Of a stretch of 63,918 nt of DNA, positions 8,856-16,745 are shown in pieces. A program made the translations under genes and the position numbers. The DNA lies in the NCBI RefSeq assembly GCF_900168115.1, contig NZ_FUZC01000020.1:1-63918 (forward strand), read 5' to 3'. Within the stretch, counting starts at the first letter, position 1, and every line of letters starts with the position of its first letter. Source of the stretch: Salegentibacter salinarum (GTDB taxonomy: Bacteria > Bacteroidota > Bacteroidia > Flavobacteriales > Flavobacteriaceae). Below the pieces are notes generated by a model, which saw only the letters and a list, made by a program, of their open reading frames with translations, was not told the origin of the DNA and did not search any database.

Positions 8856-9704
8856 ATGAAATTAAAAAAACTATTACTAGCTGTTTTCTCTGTAAGTCTC
8901 TTATGCGTTTCCTGTGAGCAAGAGGACATAGAAAATACTACTCCTGAAGCAGAAGCCGAAGTTATTTCTCAGGACAAAGTTTCCAAAGCAGTACTTGCCA
9001 AATTAGAAGCTCTCAACTTGAATACAGAAGATGTAGAAATTTCTGAATTCGTATTACCCGACGGGACTAAAAAGCAGACATTTATTATTGAGGGAGATAT
9101 TGCCATTGATGCAGAACAACTTGATGCTATGCAGCCGGGGAATATTACCAGCAAGCAGTACCGGACTTATAACCTGGTAAGCGCACCTAGAACTTTAAAT
9201 GTTGTTGGATGGACGGGTGGTAGCCAAAGCCTTACTCAAAAACAAAGAGATGCTTTGCAGGCTGCTTTAGATAATTATAATGAAATTGAGATAGGACTTA
9301 GCTTTACTCTTGAATTTAGTACAAATCAGGCAGCTGCCGATATCGTGGTTTTTCAAAATCCGAATGGTGCAGCAGGAGGCGTGGCAGGTTTCCCAAGTGC
9401 CGGAAATCCTTATGGATTTGTTCAAATCTATTCTGGAATGGAAGCTTTTAGCCTTGGAACCAATACGCATGTAATGGCACATGAAATTGGTCATACTTTA
9501 GGGCTACGTCATACGGATTGGTTTACCAGACAAAGCTGCGGAAGACCAAGCTTTGGTGAGTTAGCCAACCCAAGTGGTGCAGTGCATATTCCTGGAACGC
9601 CTTTTAGACTTGATCCAGAATCTATTATGCTTTCCTGTTTTAGTACAAACGAAGATGGAGAATTTGGCGCCAATGATGTTGTAGCTTTAGAATATTTATA
9701 CTAA
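8856..9704 (+). CDS. Secreted zinc metalloprotease with HEIGH motif (M57-like lipoprotein)
   Basis: The 282-residue protein has a lipoprotein signal ending in LLCVSC near residue 20, a propeptide-like region to about 105, and a catalytic domain with MAHEIGHTLGLRHTD around 208-222. That is the extended HExxHxxGxxH zinc site; ESIMLSCF near 255 could form the Met-turn. It resembles the dual-action HEIGH metallopeptidases of the M57 group. It is last before the tRNA and has its own terminator. The substrate is unknown. Confidence 0.85.
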   Translation: MKLKKLLLAVFSVSLLCVSCEQEDIENTTPEAEAEVISQDKVSKAVLAKLEALNLNTEDVEISEFVLPDGTKKQTFIIEGDIAIDAEQLDAMQPGNITSKQYRTYNLVSAPRTLNVVGWTGGSQSLTQKQRDALQAALDNYNEIEIGLSFTLEFSTNQAAADIVVFQNPNGAAGGVAGFPSAGNPYGFVQIYSGMEAFSLGTNTHVMAHEIGHTLGLRHTDWFTRQSCGRPSFGELANPSGAVHIPGTPFRLDPESIMLSCFSTNEDGEFGANDVVALEYLY

Positions 9705-9726
9705 TCATCAAACATCTGAACTGAAT

Positions 9727-9755
9727 AGGGGCTTCCAACAGGAGGTCCCTTTTTA
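9727..9755 (+). terminator. Rho-independent terminator after the metalloprotease gene
   Basis: The arms AGGGGCTTCC and GGAGGTCCCT flank the loop AACA and are followed by a T run, 23 bases after the stop codon. Confidence 0.8.
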
Positions 9756-9800
9756 TCTAAAAAAATATAAGATTAAGTTTTCAATTTTTAAAAATAATAA

Positions 9801-9808
9801 TATATTTG
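9801..9808 (+). promoter_or_regulatory. -7 promoter box (TATATTTG) for tRNA-Arg
   Basis: TATATTTG matches TAnnTTTG exactly and ends 36 bases before the mature 5' end of the tRNA, so a short 5' leader is expected. Confidence 0.55.
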
Positions 9809-9844
9809 CAGCCGCTTAACCAAGTAGGAAAAGCAACATTTAAT

Positions 9845-9918
9845 GGCCTTGTGGCGCAACTGAATAGCGCACCTGATTACGGCTCAGGAGGTTCCAGGTT
9901 TGAATCCTGGCAAGGTCA
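9845..9918 (+). tRNA. tRNA-Arg (anticodon ACG)
   Basis: The 74 bases fold as a full cloverleaf: acceptor GGCCTTG/CAAGGTC with discriminator A, D stem GCGC/GCGC, anticodon stem CCTGA/TCAGG with loop TTACGGC, and T stem CCAGG/CCTGG with loop TTTGAAT. The anticodon is ACG, read as ICG for arginine CGN codons. CCA is not encoded. Its 3' part, from the T arm onward, is duplicated twice downstream, so this is the original integration target of the island. Confidence 0.96.
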
Positions 9919-9978
9919 CTTCTAAGATTAACAAATCTTATCAAAACCGCGCAAATCTTATGATTCGTGCGGTTTTTT
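9895..9978 (+). repeat. att1: tRNA-Arg 3' end plus terminator, left boundary of the island
   Basis: The stretch from the tRNA T arm to the end of the terminator recurs at 37555-37635 and 63812-63894 with only a few differences. This is the core attachment sequence left by a tyrosine recombinase that integrates into the tRNA 3' end and restores it. The bases after it (TTCATTTAATTTGAT) are also similar after att2, which marks this as the left end of an element. Confidence 0.88.
9943..9978 (+). terminator. Terminator of tRNA-Arg, inside the att repeat
   Basis: AAACCGCGCAAATC pairs with GATTCGTGCGGTTT around a TTAT loop and is followed by T residues. The hairpin is retained in all three att copies. 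In att3 the arm reads CGCGCGG, giving perfect pairing. Confidence 0.8.
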
Positions 9979-10032
9979 AGGTTTTGGGTTTTCATTTAAT
10001 TTGATTAATTTAGAAATGGAAAGATAACCACA

Positions 10033-10070
10033 GGACACCTAAATTTTCAAAAGATACCTAAGGTGTCTTT
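10033..10070 (+). repeat. Repeated ACACCT/ATACCT motifs, candidate recombinase or Xis arm sites
   Basis: GGACACCTAAA at 10033 is followed by a near-perfect palindrome at 10050-10070, AAAGATACCT-A-AGGTGTCTTT. The motif AAAGATACCTAA recurs at 37485 and 63742, just inside the right-hand att copies. Repeats of this kind beside an att core are typical arm-type binding sites of tyrosine recombinases or excisionases. The role is inferred from position. Confidence 0.5.
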
Positions 10071-10139
10071 CGAAATTAATTTGATTTGAGCTTTATAGTT
10101 GATTTGACTTCATCTAATTAATAATTGTTTAATTAAAAG

Positions 10140-10699
10140 ATGACAACTATGAGTACTTCAAACACATTTTCAATTTTATTTTTGGTTAATCCCAAAAAAA
10201 TTTCCGGCGATTTGGTAACTATCTATGTTAGAATTACGGTAAACCAAAGAAGATCTACAATCAGTTTAAAAAGAAAAATCCCTTTAAAATGTTGGGACTC
10301 TGCAAAGAAAAGAGCACGAGGAACTTCTGCAGAAACAAAACAATTAAATCATTATTTAGATAAGGTCCAGGCTAGACTTTTCCAGTGTTATCAAGATCTT
10401 CTGTTTAAAGGAAAGAAAATTACTGCCCAGCTAATAAAAGCTACTTACCTAGGAGAGGATGAGAACTCTAAATCACTTCAGGATCTTATAGATTATCATT
10501 CCAGAAAAATTGAACATACTTTAGCTTCAGGAACAATCAAAAACTTCAAAATAACTGAAGGTTATATCTTTAAGTTTTTAAAGAAAGAAAAAAAGACAAC
10601 TGATGTTTATATAAAGGAATTGAACTACAAGTTTCTCTGCGATTTACAGGATTTCCTGAGTTCATACTATCCGAAAGGGCATCCAAAAGCTATGGGGCA
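10140..10699 (+). pseudogene. Truncated tyrosine recombinase (N-terminal arm-binding and SAM-like domains only)
   Basis: Residues 1 to about 186 match a Bacteroidota phage-type integrase: an AP2-like arm-binding domain (YVRITVNQRRSTISLKRKIP...CWD), then a SAM-like core-binding domain ending ELNYKFLCDLQDFLSSYYPKGHPKAMGH. The alignment stops abruptly at about 10697, where relatives continue with the catalytic domain. The entire catalytic domain (R...HxxR...Y) is missing and the frame runs on out of phase into a SRAP gene. This is the natural place for the element's integrase, next to att1, so the module has lost its own recombination function by deletion. Confidence 0.82.
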
Positions 10700-10702
10700 T
10701 AA

Positions 10703-11368
10703 ATTTTATATTACGGAACCTATGAACCATATTATCATCTTTCAGGCTATACTCATCCAAACCTTTTTTGCTTACCAATTGAAGATCTTTCACATATTTA
10801 TCCAATGGAGTGGGGCTTATTTCATAGTCAGCCTGGGATAGACATTATTGATTTCCGAAAAGATTATAATACCCTTAATGCGAGAGGAGAAAGTTTGCTT
10901 CAATCTAAACTTTTTAAGGAACCGGCAAGAAAACGGCGCTGTTTAATCCTGGCGGATGGCTTTTTTGAACCCCATTACCCAAATGATAATTTTAAGGCTA
11001 AGCCAGTTCCCAAATATTGTTATTTGGAAAACAGAAAACTGTTTTGTTTTGCTGGTATTTATAATGAATTTGATGATGAATATTGGAATGTAAGCTTGGT
11101 AACTACTGAAGCAAATGATTTTTTCGGAAAAATTCATAATAAGAAAAAACGGATGCCTTTGGTGTTAGATCCCACTTTTGAAGCGGAATGGCTAAGAGAA
11201 GATTTATCAGATAAAGGTATTTTAGACCTGGTGAAACACGGTTTTATTAAGGAAGAATTTAAAGCTCATTCGGTAGCCAATATTTATAAACGTGAGATTA
11301 ATACCAATACCCCTGAATTTTTAGAACCTGTGGATGATGGTGCAGGGGAACAAGGTAAGTTGTTTTAA
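10703..11368 (+). pseudogene. 5'-truncated SRAP domain (SOS response-associated peptidase, YedK/HMCES-like)
   Basis: The frame opens after a TAA at 10700 and reads YYGTYEPYYHLSGYTHPN..., then IYPMEWGLFHS, RRCLILADGFFEP and KRMPLVLDP, all SRAP-family blocks, ending with EFKAHSVANIYKREINTN. The N-terminus is missing, including the invariant Cys2 that crosslinks to abasic sites. The apparent ATG at 10805 is internal to the domain. The 5' end is fused to the broken integrase, so one deletion probably removed the integrase C-terminus and the SRAP start together. Without Cys2 no normal activity is expected. Confidence 0.78.
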
Positions 11369-13005
11369 CTTTTTGACGCTGCTTCATCAGGTTTCGTGCT
11401 CTTTTTCTTTCCTTTAAAAACCTTACAGATATTACGCACCTCCCTATATATTTTTATATAATTTTCATTGATTTCCTCATCTGAAAAGAATTGCCCTACT
11501 TCAGGCAGTTCCCTTTCAATTAGCTGCTGCTTAAATTGTACTTTTTTATCCTTCCCATCGGCGTATGTGATAAATTCGCCTTGTTTTAAACTAAAAAACA
11601 CATTCGCTCTTACTTTGTAAATTTCTTTTTCTCCTGTTGATATTTTAGTATCGAAATCTAAACCGGTACCCCGCATTACAGTTTTTGTTTCATCTTTTAT
11701 AATTTCGAAAAAACGTTCGTAAAAACGTGCGGTGTCAGGATCATTTACTTTTCCGAAGAATTGATAGGAAAGATTGCTTAAAATTGCCTTACTAGCCTTG
11801 TCTCCATACATCATATCATTTTGAATCTTATCTTGCATCACATATACTGTAGCTATATCATAGCTTCTAAGAGTGGCTGGAATACGATGCATATTTAATA
11901 ACCTTATAGTTGGGGCCTCTTCAATAAGTAGGAAAGATGATTTGGAGTGCCTCACGCTCATTTGTTTTACAATAGTATGCATAACCGTAGCGATCACCGG
12001 GGAATAGGAGGAATCGTATTTTGGATTATTTACAAGTGAGATTACGGCAGGGTTATCTTTATTATTAATATTTAGCGGAATATCATCTGCAGCCAACGCC
12101 ATAAAAATCCGTTTACTGCTAATTTTCATCAAAGCTGTTGAAAGGGTACTCTTTACCCCGGCAGTTTGTTTTTCGGAATCTTTCCCGCTAATAAAAGCAT
12201 CTGCAAATGCCCGTGAAGTTTGATTTGATTTTAAAAAACCAATAAGCTCATCGGTGCCCAAATATTGATAAATCGCAATGAGGTGGGGAAGGGTACAATA
12301 TTCCGGAAATGAAACTTTTAGTTTCCATATTAATCCGGAGATTAGTCCTTGCGCAGCATCATTAAAAAATTTTCCTACGCCTACCGCGCCCGATTCTTTT
12401 TGTTCCAATAGGTTCTCAATCAAGACACGAGATACCTCATTAATATCTTCTTCATTCTCCATGTACCGCGGTGCAATAGGATTTACCCGATGAATTATTT
12501 TATCAAAGGAAAGTATATAGAACTCCAGATTCCGATTTTTAAATAGGGGATAGGCCATTTCGGTAATCTCAAAATCTTTATAGTCGTGTATAAGTCCGCA
12601 GAAAGAATTTCGACTAAAATGTTCGAGAAGATTATAGACCACACTTTCAGTCTTCCCACTACCTGCAGCACCAATTACAGAAACTCCGCGTTTAATATTA
12701 TTGATTTTAAAGGATCCACTCTCAGTCTTAAATTGAACCTGGTATTTAGTTTCGATATTTGGTATTTCTTTTTTTGGTATAAAAACATAAAGAACCGTAT
12801 TGCTTAAAATAAGAGGACATCCTAAGTAAAGGGCTATATTAGCTATTTCCTTTAGTGAGGGATCATTCGGTAAAAGTGCCCAAAGAAACAAACCACATAC
12901 AAGTAGATTCTTAGGAAATGCAAAAGAGGTGATTTTATACATTCTGAAGAAAATTCCGGTCCCGATTGCAATGCATAAAATAATATTTAGAAAATTGACT
13001 TCCAT
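11365..13005 (-). CDS. Type IV coupling protein (MobC/VirD4-like mobilisation ATPase)
   Basis: The 546-residue protein has N-terminal membrane helices in residues 1-70. A RecA-like motor domain follows, with Walker A GAAGSGKTES near residue 112 and Walker B SFLLIEEAPT near 352. This is the arrangement of Bacteroidota MobC/TraG-type coupling proteins, which bring the relaxase-DNA complex to a conjugative secretion channel. It follows the relaxase gene by 11 bases and overlaps the convergent SRAP remnant by four. No mating-pore genes are present, so the element was mobilisable rather than self-transmissible. Confidence 0.85.
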   Translation of the reverse strand: MEVNFLNIILCIAIGTGIFFRMYKITSFAFPKNLLVCGLFLWALLPNDPSLKEIANIALYLGCPLILSNTVLYVFIPKKEIPNIETKYQVQFKTESGSFKINNIKRGVSVIGAAGSGKTESVVYNLLEHFSRNSFCGLIHDYKDFEITEMAYPLFKNRNLEFYILSFDKIIHRVNPIAPRYMENEEDINEVSRVLIENLLEQKESGAVGVGKFFNDAAQGLISGLIWKLKVSFPEYCTLPHLIAIYQYLGTDELIGFLKSNQTSRAFADAFISGKDSEKQTAGVKSTLSTALMKISSKRIFMALAADDIPLNINNKDNPAVISLVNNPKYDSSYSPVIATVMHTIVKQMSVRHSKSSFLLIEEAPTIRLLNMHRIPATLRSYDIATVYVMQDKIQNDMMYGDKASKAILSNLSYQFFGKVNDPDTARFYERFFEIIKDETKTVMRGTGLDFDTKISTGEKEIYKVRANVFFSLKQGEFITYADGKDKKVQFKQQLIERELPEVGQFFSDEEINENYIKIYREVRNICKVFKGKKKSTKPDEAASKS

Positions 13006-13016
13006 AGCTGGTTGAT

Positions 13017-14054
13017 TTAAATTCCTATTGATGCAGATCTTGAAGCTGTTAGGATGCCTTTTTGAATTGTTTTTATCAGTTTCACGCTTAGCTGGGCTTT
13101 AGAAAGAGGAATTACAGGCGGCAAGGGGATACCGGTTTCTCTAAGCATTTTCATTGCCAGGGCTTTTTCAGACGCGGGCAATCCCATAATAGCAGAAAAA
13201 TATATTTTCGGACTATTTATAAAATCTTTCCTCGCCTGGTAAGTTTCTACAAAATTACGTTGATACTGAAATTGTTTATCAAATGTCTTTTCTGCTTTTT
13301 TGAAAAAATCATCCCTGTTAAATCCTCTTTTCACCAGTTTACCATTCAGTTCAACCTCAGAAGCTTTGTATTTACTACCGGGCGATAGGCTATGGGAATT
13401 GGAAACATCCTTTCGGCTTACTATAATATGAATATGGCTCTGATTTCCTTCCTTAAGCATTCCCTGGACAATACGTTGGCCGTTTTGCTGGTGGGGAGCT
13501 TCCCTTTCCAAATTAGTAATCTGCTGTTCCCTGGATCTTATGCTGCCTTGCATTTCACCGCCTTCTATTTTCCGAATTTCATTTTTGATCACCTGGATTT
13601 TTGTGGCATAAGGCTGATTTTCCTTTATCTGGTAATCGGTGCCTTTAAATGCTCTGTGGTTTTCGATCTTTGCGAAATATTTAATATCGCTTACATTAAT
13701 TGGTCTACCATTAATCTCTCGATTAAAGCTGGAGGCATAATCTTTCATAATTGCTCTGGTATATTGTTTTAAAGCTTCAGAACTGTTTTGTAGTTTTTTC
13801 AACTCATATTGTGATGGGTTTACGGTAATAGAATAAAATTTTGGTTCCATCTTTTCCAGTTTGGCCGTATTGGCATCTATTTCCTTTACAACCATTTCCG
13901 GAGAAATTCCATCCTCCTCCTGATTGAAAAAAAGCTCCTGATCCTTTTCTTCTATACCCGCAATCTGATTTTCTTTTTCTAGATAATCAACATAATCTGC
14001 AGCACTTTGAGAATAATTTGCGCCAAGTTTCTGAGGTGTGATAGTGATATACAT
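13017..14054 (-). CDS. MobB-type relaxase (DUF5712 family)
   Basis: The protein starts MYITITPQKLG at 14054, where relatives start; the open frame continues 15 codons further upstream. It has an N-terminal acidic segment, a central region with YAKIEN-like text (YFAKIENHRAF) and the metal-binding histidine block SHIHIIVSRKD near residue 210, then KASEVELNGK. Proteins of this family nick oriT and are covalently linked to the transferred strand. It sits between the MobA-like gene (7 bases upstream) and the coupling protein, which is the standard Bacteroidota MobA-MobB-MobC order. Confidence 0.82.
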   Translation of the reverse strand: MYITITPQKLGANYSQSAADYVDYLEKENQIAGIEEKDQELFFNQEEDGISPEMVVKEIDANTAKLEKMEPKFYSITVNPSQYELKKLQNSSEALKQYTRAIMKDYASSFNREINGRPINVSDIKYFAKIENHRAFKGTDYQIKENQPYATKIQVIKNEIRKIEGGEMQGSIRSREQQITNLEREAPHQQNGQRIVQGMLKEGNQSHIHIIVSRKDVSNSHSLSPGSKYKASEVELNGKLVKRGFNRDDFFKKAEKTFDKQFQYQRNFVETYQARKDFINSPKIYFSAIMGLPASEKALAMKMLRETGIPLPPVIPLSKAQLSVKLIKTIQKGILTASRSASIGI

Positions 14055-14061
14055 AACAGGT

Positions 14062-14436
14062 TTATTTATAAAAATCGGGATGAGTATCGTCTTCCTCATA
14101 GTCCCTTATTCGATTTTCGTAGTTATTTTTGGGATCTGCAGCTTCCATCAGAGATTCCAAAATACCTAAAGTGGGGTTTACTTTATTCTTCTCTATATCC
14201 TTCAAAATTGCGATTACTGCATTTATTCTTTTTTTGACAAGGTTTTCCAGAGTCTCCATTTTTGGACCCATCAATTCATTTGGAGAAATACTATTCATTT
14301 CAAAAAAATCAACCATCGATAATAGTGTCATTGATTGAGATTTAGATAAAGACCGGCTGAACCGTCTAAATTTTTTAGCTACGGAAGTCTTGATCTTAAG
14401 AGTCTCGAACTTCTCTTTTTTATATTCTTCATCCAT
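14062..14436 (-). CDS. MobA-like accessory protein (BfmA/BtgA family)
   Basis: This 124-residue, charged, helical protein reads FETLKIKTSVAKKFRRFSRS near the N-terminus, a ribbon-helix-helix-like DNA-binding start, followed by LSMVDFFEMNSISPNE. It matches BfmA/BtgA-type mobilisation proteins that assist the relaxase at oriT. It is the first gene of the mob operon and lies about 100 bases from a cluster of inverted repeats likely to be oriT. Confidence 0.75.
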   Translation of the reverse strand: MDEEYKKEKFETLKIKTSVAKKFRRFSRSLSKSQSMTLLSMVDFFEMNSISPNELMGPKMETLENLVKKRINAVIAILKDIEKNKVNPTLGILESLMEAADPKNNYENRIRDYEEDDTHPDFYK

Positions 14437-14532
14437 TTTTTAGTAAATTTTCTGCCATTTCTCAATGGGTTTCAAAGGTTTTTAGTAATAAAGCAACTTC
14501 ATTTTAATTTTGACCCTTGAATAAAATTATTT

Positions 14533-14633
14533 AAATAACTGGTAAACAGTTATTTATATTCAAAAAGGTGATTCTTAACGGGGTTCTGCCCGTTACCCTT
14601 TTGCTTTACCTTTTCGTCCCGCAGGGACAAAAA
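14533..14633. other. Candidate origin of transfer (three inverted repeats upstream of mob genes)
   Basis: Three dyads lie in about 100 bases: AAATAACTG-GTAAA-CAGTTATTT at 14533-14555, AACGGG...CCCGTT at 14577-14594, and TTTTCGTCCC-GCA-GGGACAAAAA at 14611-14633. Position and structure match oriT regions placed next to mobA in Bacteroidota mobilisable elements. They could instead be the operator and leader of the mob operon. The surrounding gap 14437-14818 has no gene. Confidence 0.45.
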
Positions 14634-14766
14634 TTTCAACTATCAAATTGAATTTAATAGCGCTTTAATTAGTAATAAACTAAATCCTCTTTTTTATGAT
14701 TGGAAAAGAAATTCTTTGAAATTAACTGTAGAAAATTGGAAGAATAATTGAGAATTCTGTAAAATG

Positions 14767-14799
14767 AAAAACGGATCATGAACATCATAATCCGTTTTT
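14767..14799 (-). terminator. Terminator downstream of the RadC-like gene
   Basis: AAAAACGGAT and ATCCGTTTTT form a perfect ten-base stem around a 13-base loop. On the minus strand it ends in a T run 20 bases past the radC stop codon. Confidence 0.75.
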
Positions 14800-14818
14800 A
14801 AAATTTTATTATGTCCTC

Positions 14819-15268
14819 TTATAAAATCCCATCATCGGCAAAGCTGAAGTAATCCCCATCGGGAGTTAGTATTAAATGATCCAATACCTTAATATCAAAA
14901 AGTTCCCCTGCTTTTTTGATCTTTTCCGTTAGCAATTTATCGGGTTGGCTGGGGTGCAGAGTCCCTGATGGATGGTTATGGGCTAAAATTATAGAAGTGG
15001 TTACAGACTTTAGGACTACTGCGAAAACAATTCTTATATCTACTAAAGTTCCGGTGATGCCTCCTGTAGAGAGGGTGTAAATACCTTTTACCTGATTTGA
15101 ATTATTAAGGAGCAGCATTTTAAAACTTTCAAAAAGTTCAATATTTTGTTTATCCCAATGCTCAAATAGAAGGTTAGCAGCATCACGGGAAGAAGATATT
15201 TTGGGAAGGAATTTTGTTTTAATACTTCCGCTGTAACTTATAGCGATTTCATTAACTTTGGTTTCCAT
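14819..15268 (-). CDS. radC: RadC-like JAB-domain protein
   Basis: The 149-residue protein consists of a JAB/MPN-type domain with the zinc-binding block LAHNHPSGTLHPSQPD around residues 95-112. It lacks the N-terminal helix-hairpin-helix part of chromosomal RadC, like the short forms carried on mobile elements. No enzymatic role has been proven for such proteins. It lies downstream of ssb with a hairpin between them. Confidence 0.87.
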   Translation of the reverse strand: METKVNEIAISYSGSIKTKFLPKISSSRDAANLLFEHWDKQNIELFESFKMLLLNNSNQVKGIYTLSTGGITGTLVDIRIVFAVVLKSVTTSIILAHNHPSGTLHPSQPDKLLTEKIKKAGELFDIKVLDHLILTPDGDYFSFADDGIL

Positions 15269-15296
15269 TACAATCTTATTTAAGTGTTGATAATGA

Positions 15297-15331
15297 AAGA
15301 GGGCGCAATTTTCGACGATGACGCCCTCTTT
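15297..15331 (-). terminator. Terminator between ssb and the RadC-like gene
   Basis: AAAGAGGGCG pairs with CGCCCTCTTT around a 15-base loop just past the ssb stop codon. Because the stem is flanked by A and T runs it could act on either strand, and may reduce read-through into radC. Confidence 0.7.
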
Positions 15332-15339
15332 GCTTTTAA

Positions 15340-15687
15340 TTAATTACTATCCTGTTTTGAGTTGCCCAATAATAGGATCTCATCTACCAGAATTTCGGTG
15401 ATGTACTGTTTTTCTCTAGCTTCATTATTATATGAGCGATAAGTCAATTTGCCTTTAATAGCAATTTCCTTTCCTTTAGAAATATACTTACTGACAAGTT
15501 CTGCCTGCTTACTCCAGGCTACAAGCTGGTGCCATTGTGTTTCCTGAATTTTTTCTCCGTCTTTAAAAAATTGTTCATTGGTAGCCAAAGAGAATCGGCA
15601 AACCAACATCCCATTTTCAAACCTGTGGGTTTTTGGATCTTCCCCTACATTTCCAATTAATTGTACTGTGTTTCTAAGCGTTTTCAT
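15340..15687 (-). CDS. ssb: Single-stranded DNA-binding protein
   Basis: The 115-residue protein is a single OB fold: VQLIGNVGEDPKTHRFENG at the N-terminus, then WHQLVAWSKQAELVSKYISKGKEIAIKGKLTYRSY. It lacks the long acidic C-terminal tail used for partner binding in housekeeping SSBs. It is typical of SSBs on conjugative and mobilisable elements, where it would protect incoming single strands. Confidence 0.9.
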   Translation of the reverse strand: MKTLRNTVQLIGNVGEDPKTHRFENGMLVCRFSLATNEQFFKDGEKIQETQWHQLVAWSKQAELVSKYISKGKEIAIKGKLTYRSYNNEAREKQYITEILVDEILLLGNSKQDSN

Positions 15688-16745
15688 AATTAAAAGATTT
15701 AAAGGTTTATAATTGATTTTTAACTGATTTACTTATTGTATCCTGAACGTTTTCCTTTTTTGATTTTTTTAATTCCGCTTCCTTTTTGTGGATTTTGTAT
15801 GATTTCATTTTTCCGTTTTTAGATTTACTTCCCGTAGCGCCTTCACTGTTACCTTTTTTTGATGCTGATACATTTTCAAGATTTAGAATTAGGGAGGACT
15901 TATAAAAAGGGAGCGCAGGGACCGGCTTTATGCAGTCCGTACTAACTTATAAATCTTGGTATTTTGCATTACAGAAAAAGGTAGTGGCAGTGAAGGCCGG
16001 GAATACTTCAAATAGGGAAATGGAAGAGTAGGGAAGGAGCAGGAAGCGGAATTAAATTAATTATGAAATCCAATTTGAGGACTTAAGGGAGAAACCAGAA
16101 CCGGGAATGAAGCGTTTCCGTCATTTATGCGGAATAAGCGAAATAGAAGGTGGCGGTTTTTCGCTTGTGTCCGGTGCTTGTGAATGAAGCTCTTTTCCCT
16201 GGAGGCACGGAAGGGCAATGTGCTGAGTGTATTTAAAGTTATCCAGTATTATAAAACTTAAATCTACAGAAGTTTTTTTATAGGAATAGTTGGGGAGTAT
16301 ATGTGAATTAAATCAACATTACATTTACATTCCTTATTTTTTATTTGTGGATTATTTGTTTTTAGCTGTTACAAGAATCAGCTTTTCAGGTATCAAAAAG
16401 AATTTAACCTTTTATATAGCCAGGCATACTTTTGTTACTACTGTTACTCTTTCCAAGTATTGAAGTAATGGAGAGCATTTGAATTTTTTGTTTCAGAAGC
16501 AGCAAGCTATAAAAACGGCCATAGGATCCGGCGCAGGTAAGTTATGGTATATATGGGGCTGGAATTATAAATCTAGGACATTTCCCGAAAGAATCATATC
16601 TGACTACTCCTAAATGAATAAAAAAACCTTTTTTATTTGTGTAAATACGAAGGTGTAAATTTGAAGTCAATGACCTTTTACATTTGTGTTATCGTTTCGA
16701 GATATTTAAATTATAGCGTAACTTCACCTAATAAACAAATCAAAA
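15688..16745. other. 1.06-kb gap between ssb and the Crp/Fnr gene
   Basis: No convincing gene was found. A lysine-rich frame of about 33 codons (starting MKSYKIHKKEAELKK) occurs on the minus strand near 15718-15819 but has no known relative. The middle holds the conserved 150-base element at 16081-16230. The end carries two possible -7 boxes for the regulator: TAAATTTG at 16656-16663 and TACATTTG at 16679-16686. The region is low in coding signal and looks like element-end or regulatory DNA. Confidence 0.5.
16081..16230 (+). repeat. Conserved non-coding element, copy A
   Basis: About 150 bases here match 37799-37945 in the same orientation, from ACTTAAG to AATGTG-TGAGTG. Both copies contain a nested inverted repeat: an outer arm near the start with a partner just before the TTGTGTCC/TTATGTCC segment, and an inner arm CCGTCA (CCGCCA in copy B) facing TGGCGG. 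The C-to-T change keeps pairing as G-T, and one-base indels between copies break any common reading frame. This favours a structured DNA or RNA element over a protein. Confidence 0.7.

Noticed and set aside
10805-11368. Taking ATG 10805 as the start of an intact SRAP gene
   Set aside because: Domain text continues in frame upstream of this ATG to 10703, so the ATG is internal and the catalytic N-terminus is absent.
15718-15819. Lysine-rich 33-codon frame upstream of ssb on the minus strand
   Set aside because: No recognised family, no clear ribosome binding site and low-complexity composition; too weak to list as a gene.
16434-16447. GTTACTACTGTTAC, similar to the island operator, upstream of the Crp/Fnr gene
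   Set aside because: It lies 300 bp before the gene and has no -7 box at the 33-bp offset (GGAGAGCA is found there), so it does not fit the rule followed by the other seven.
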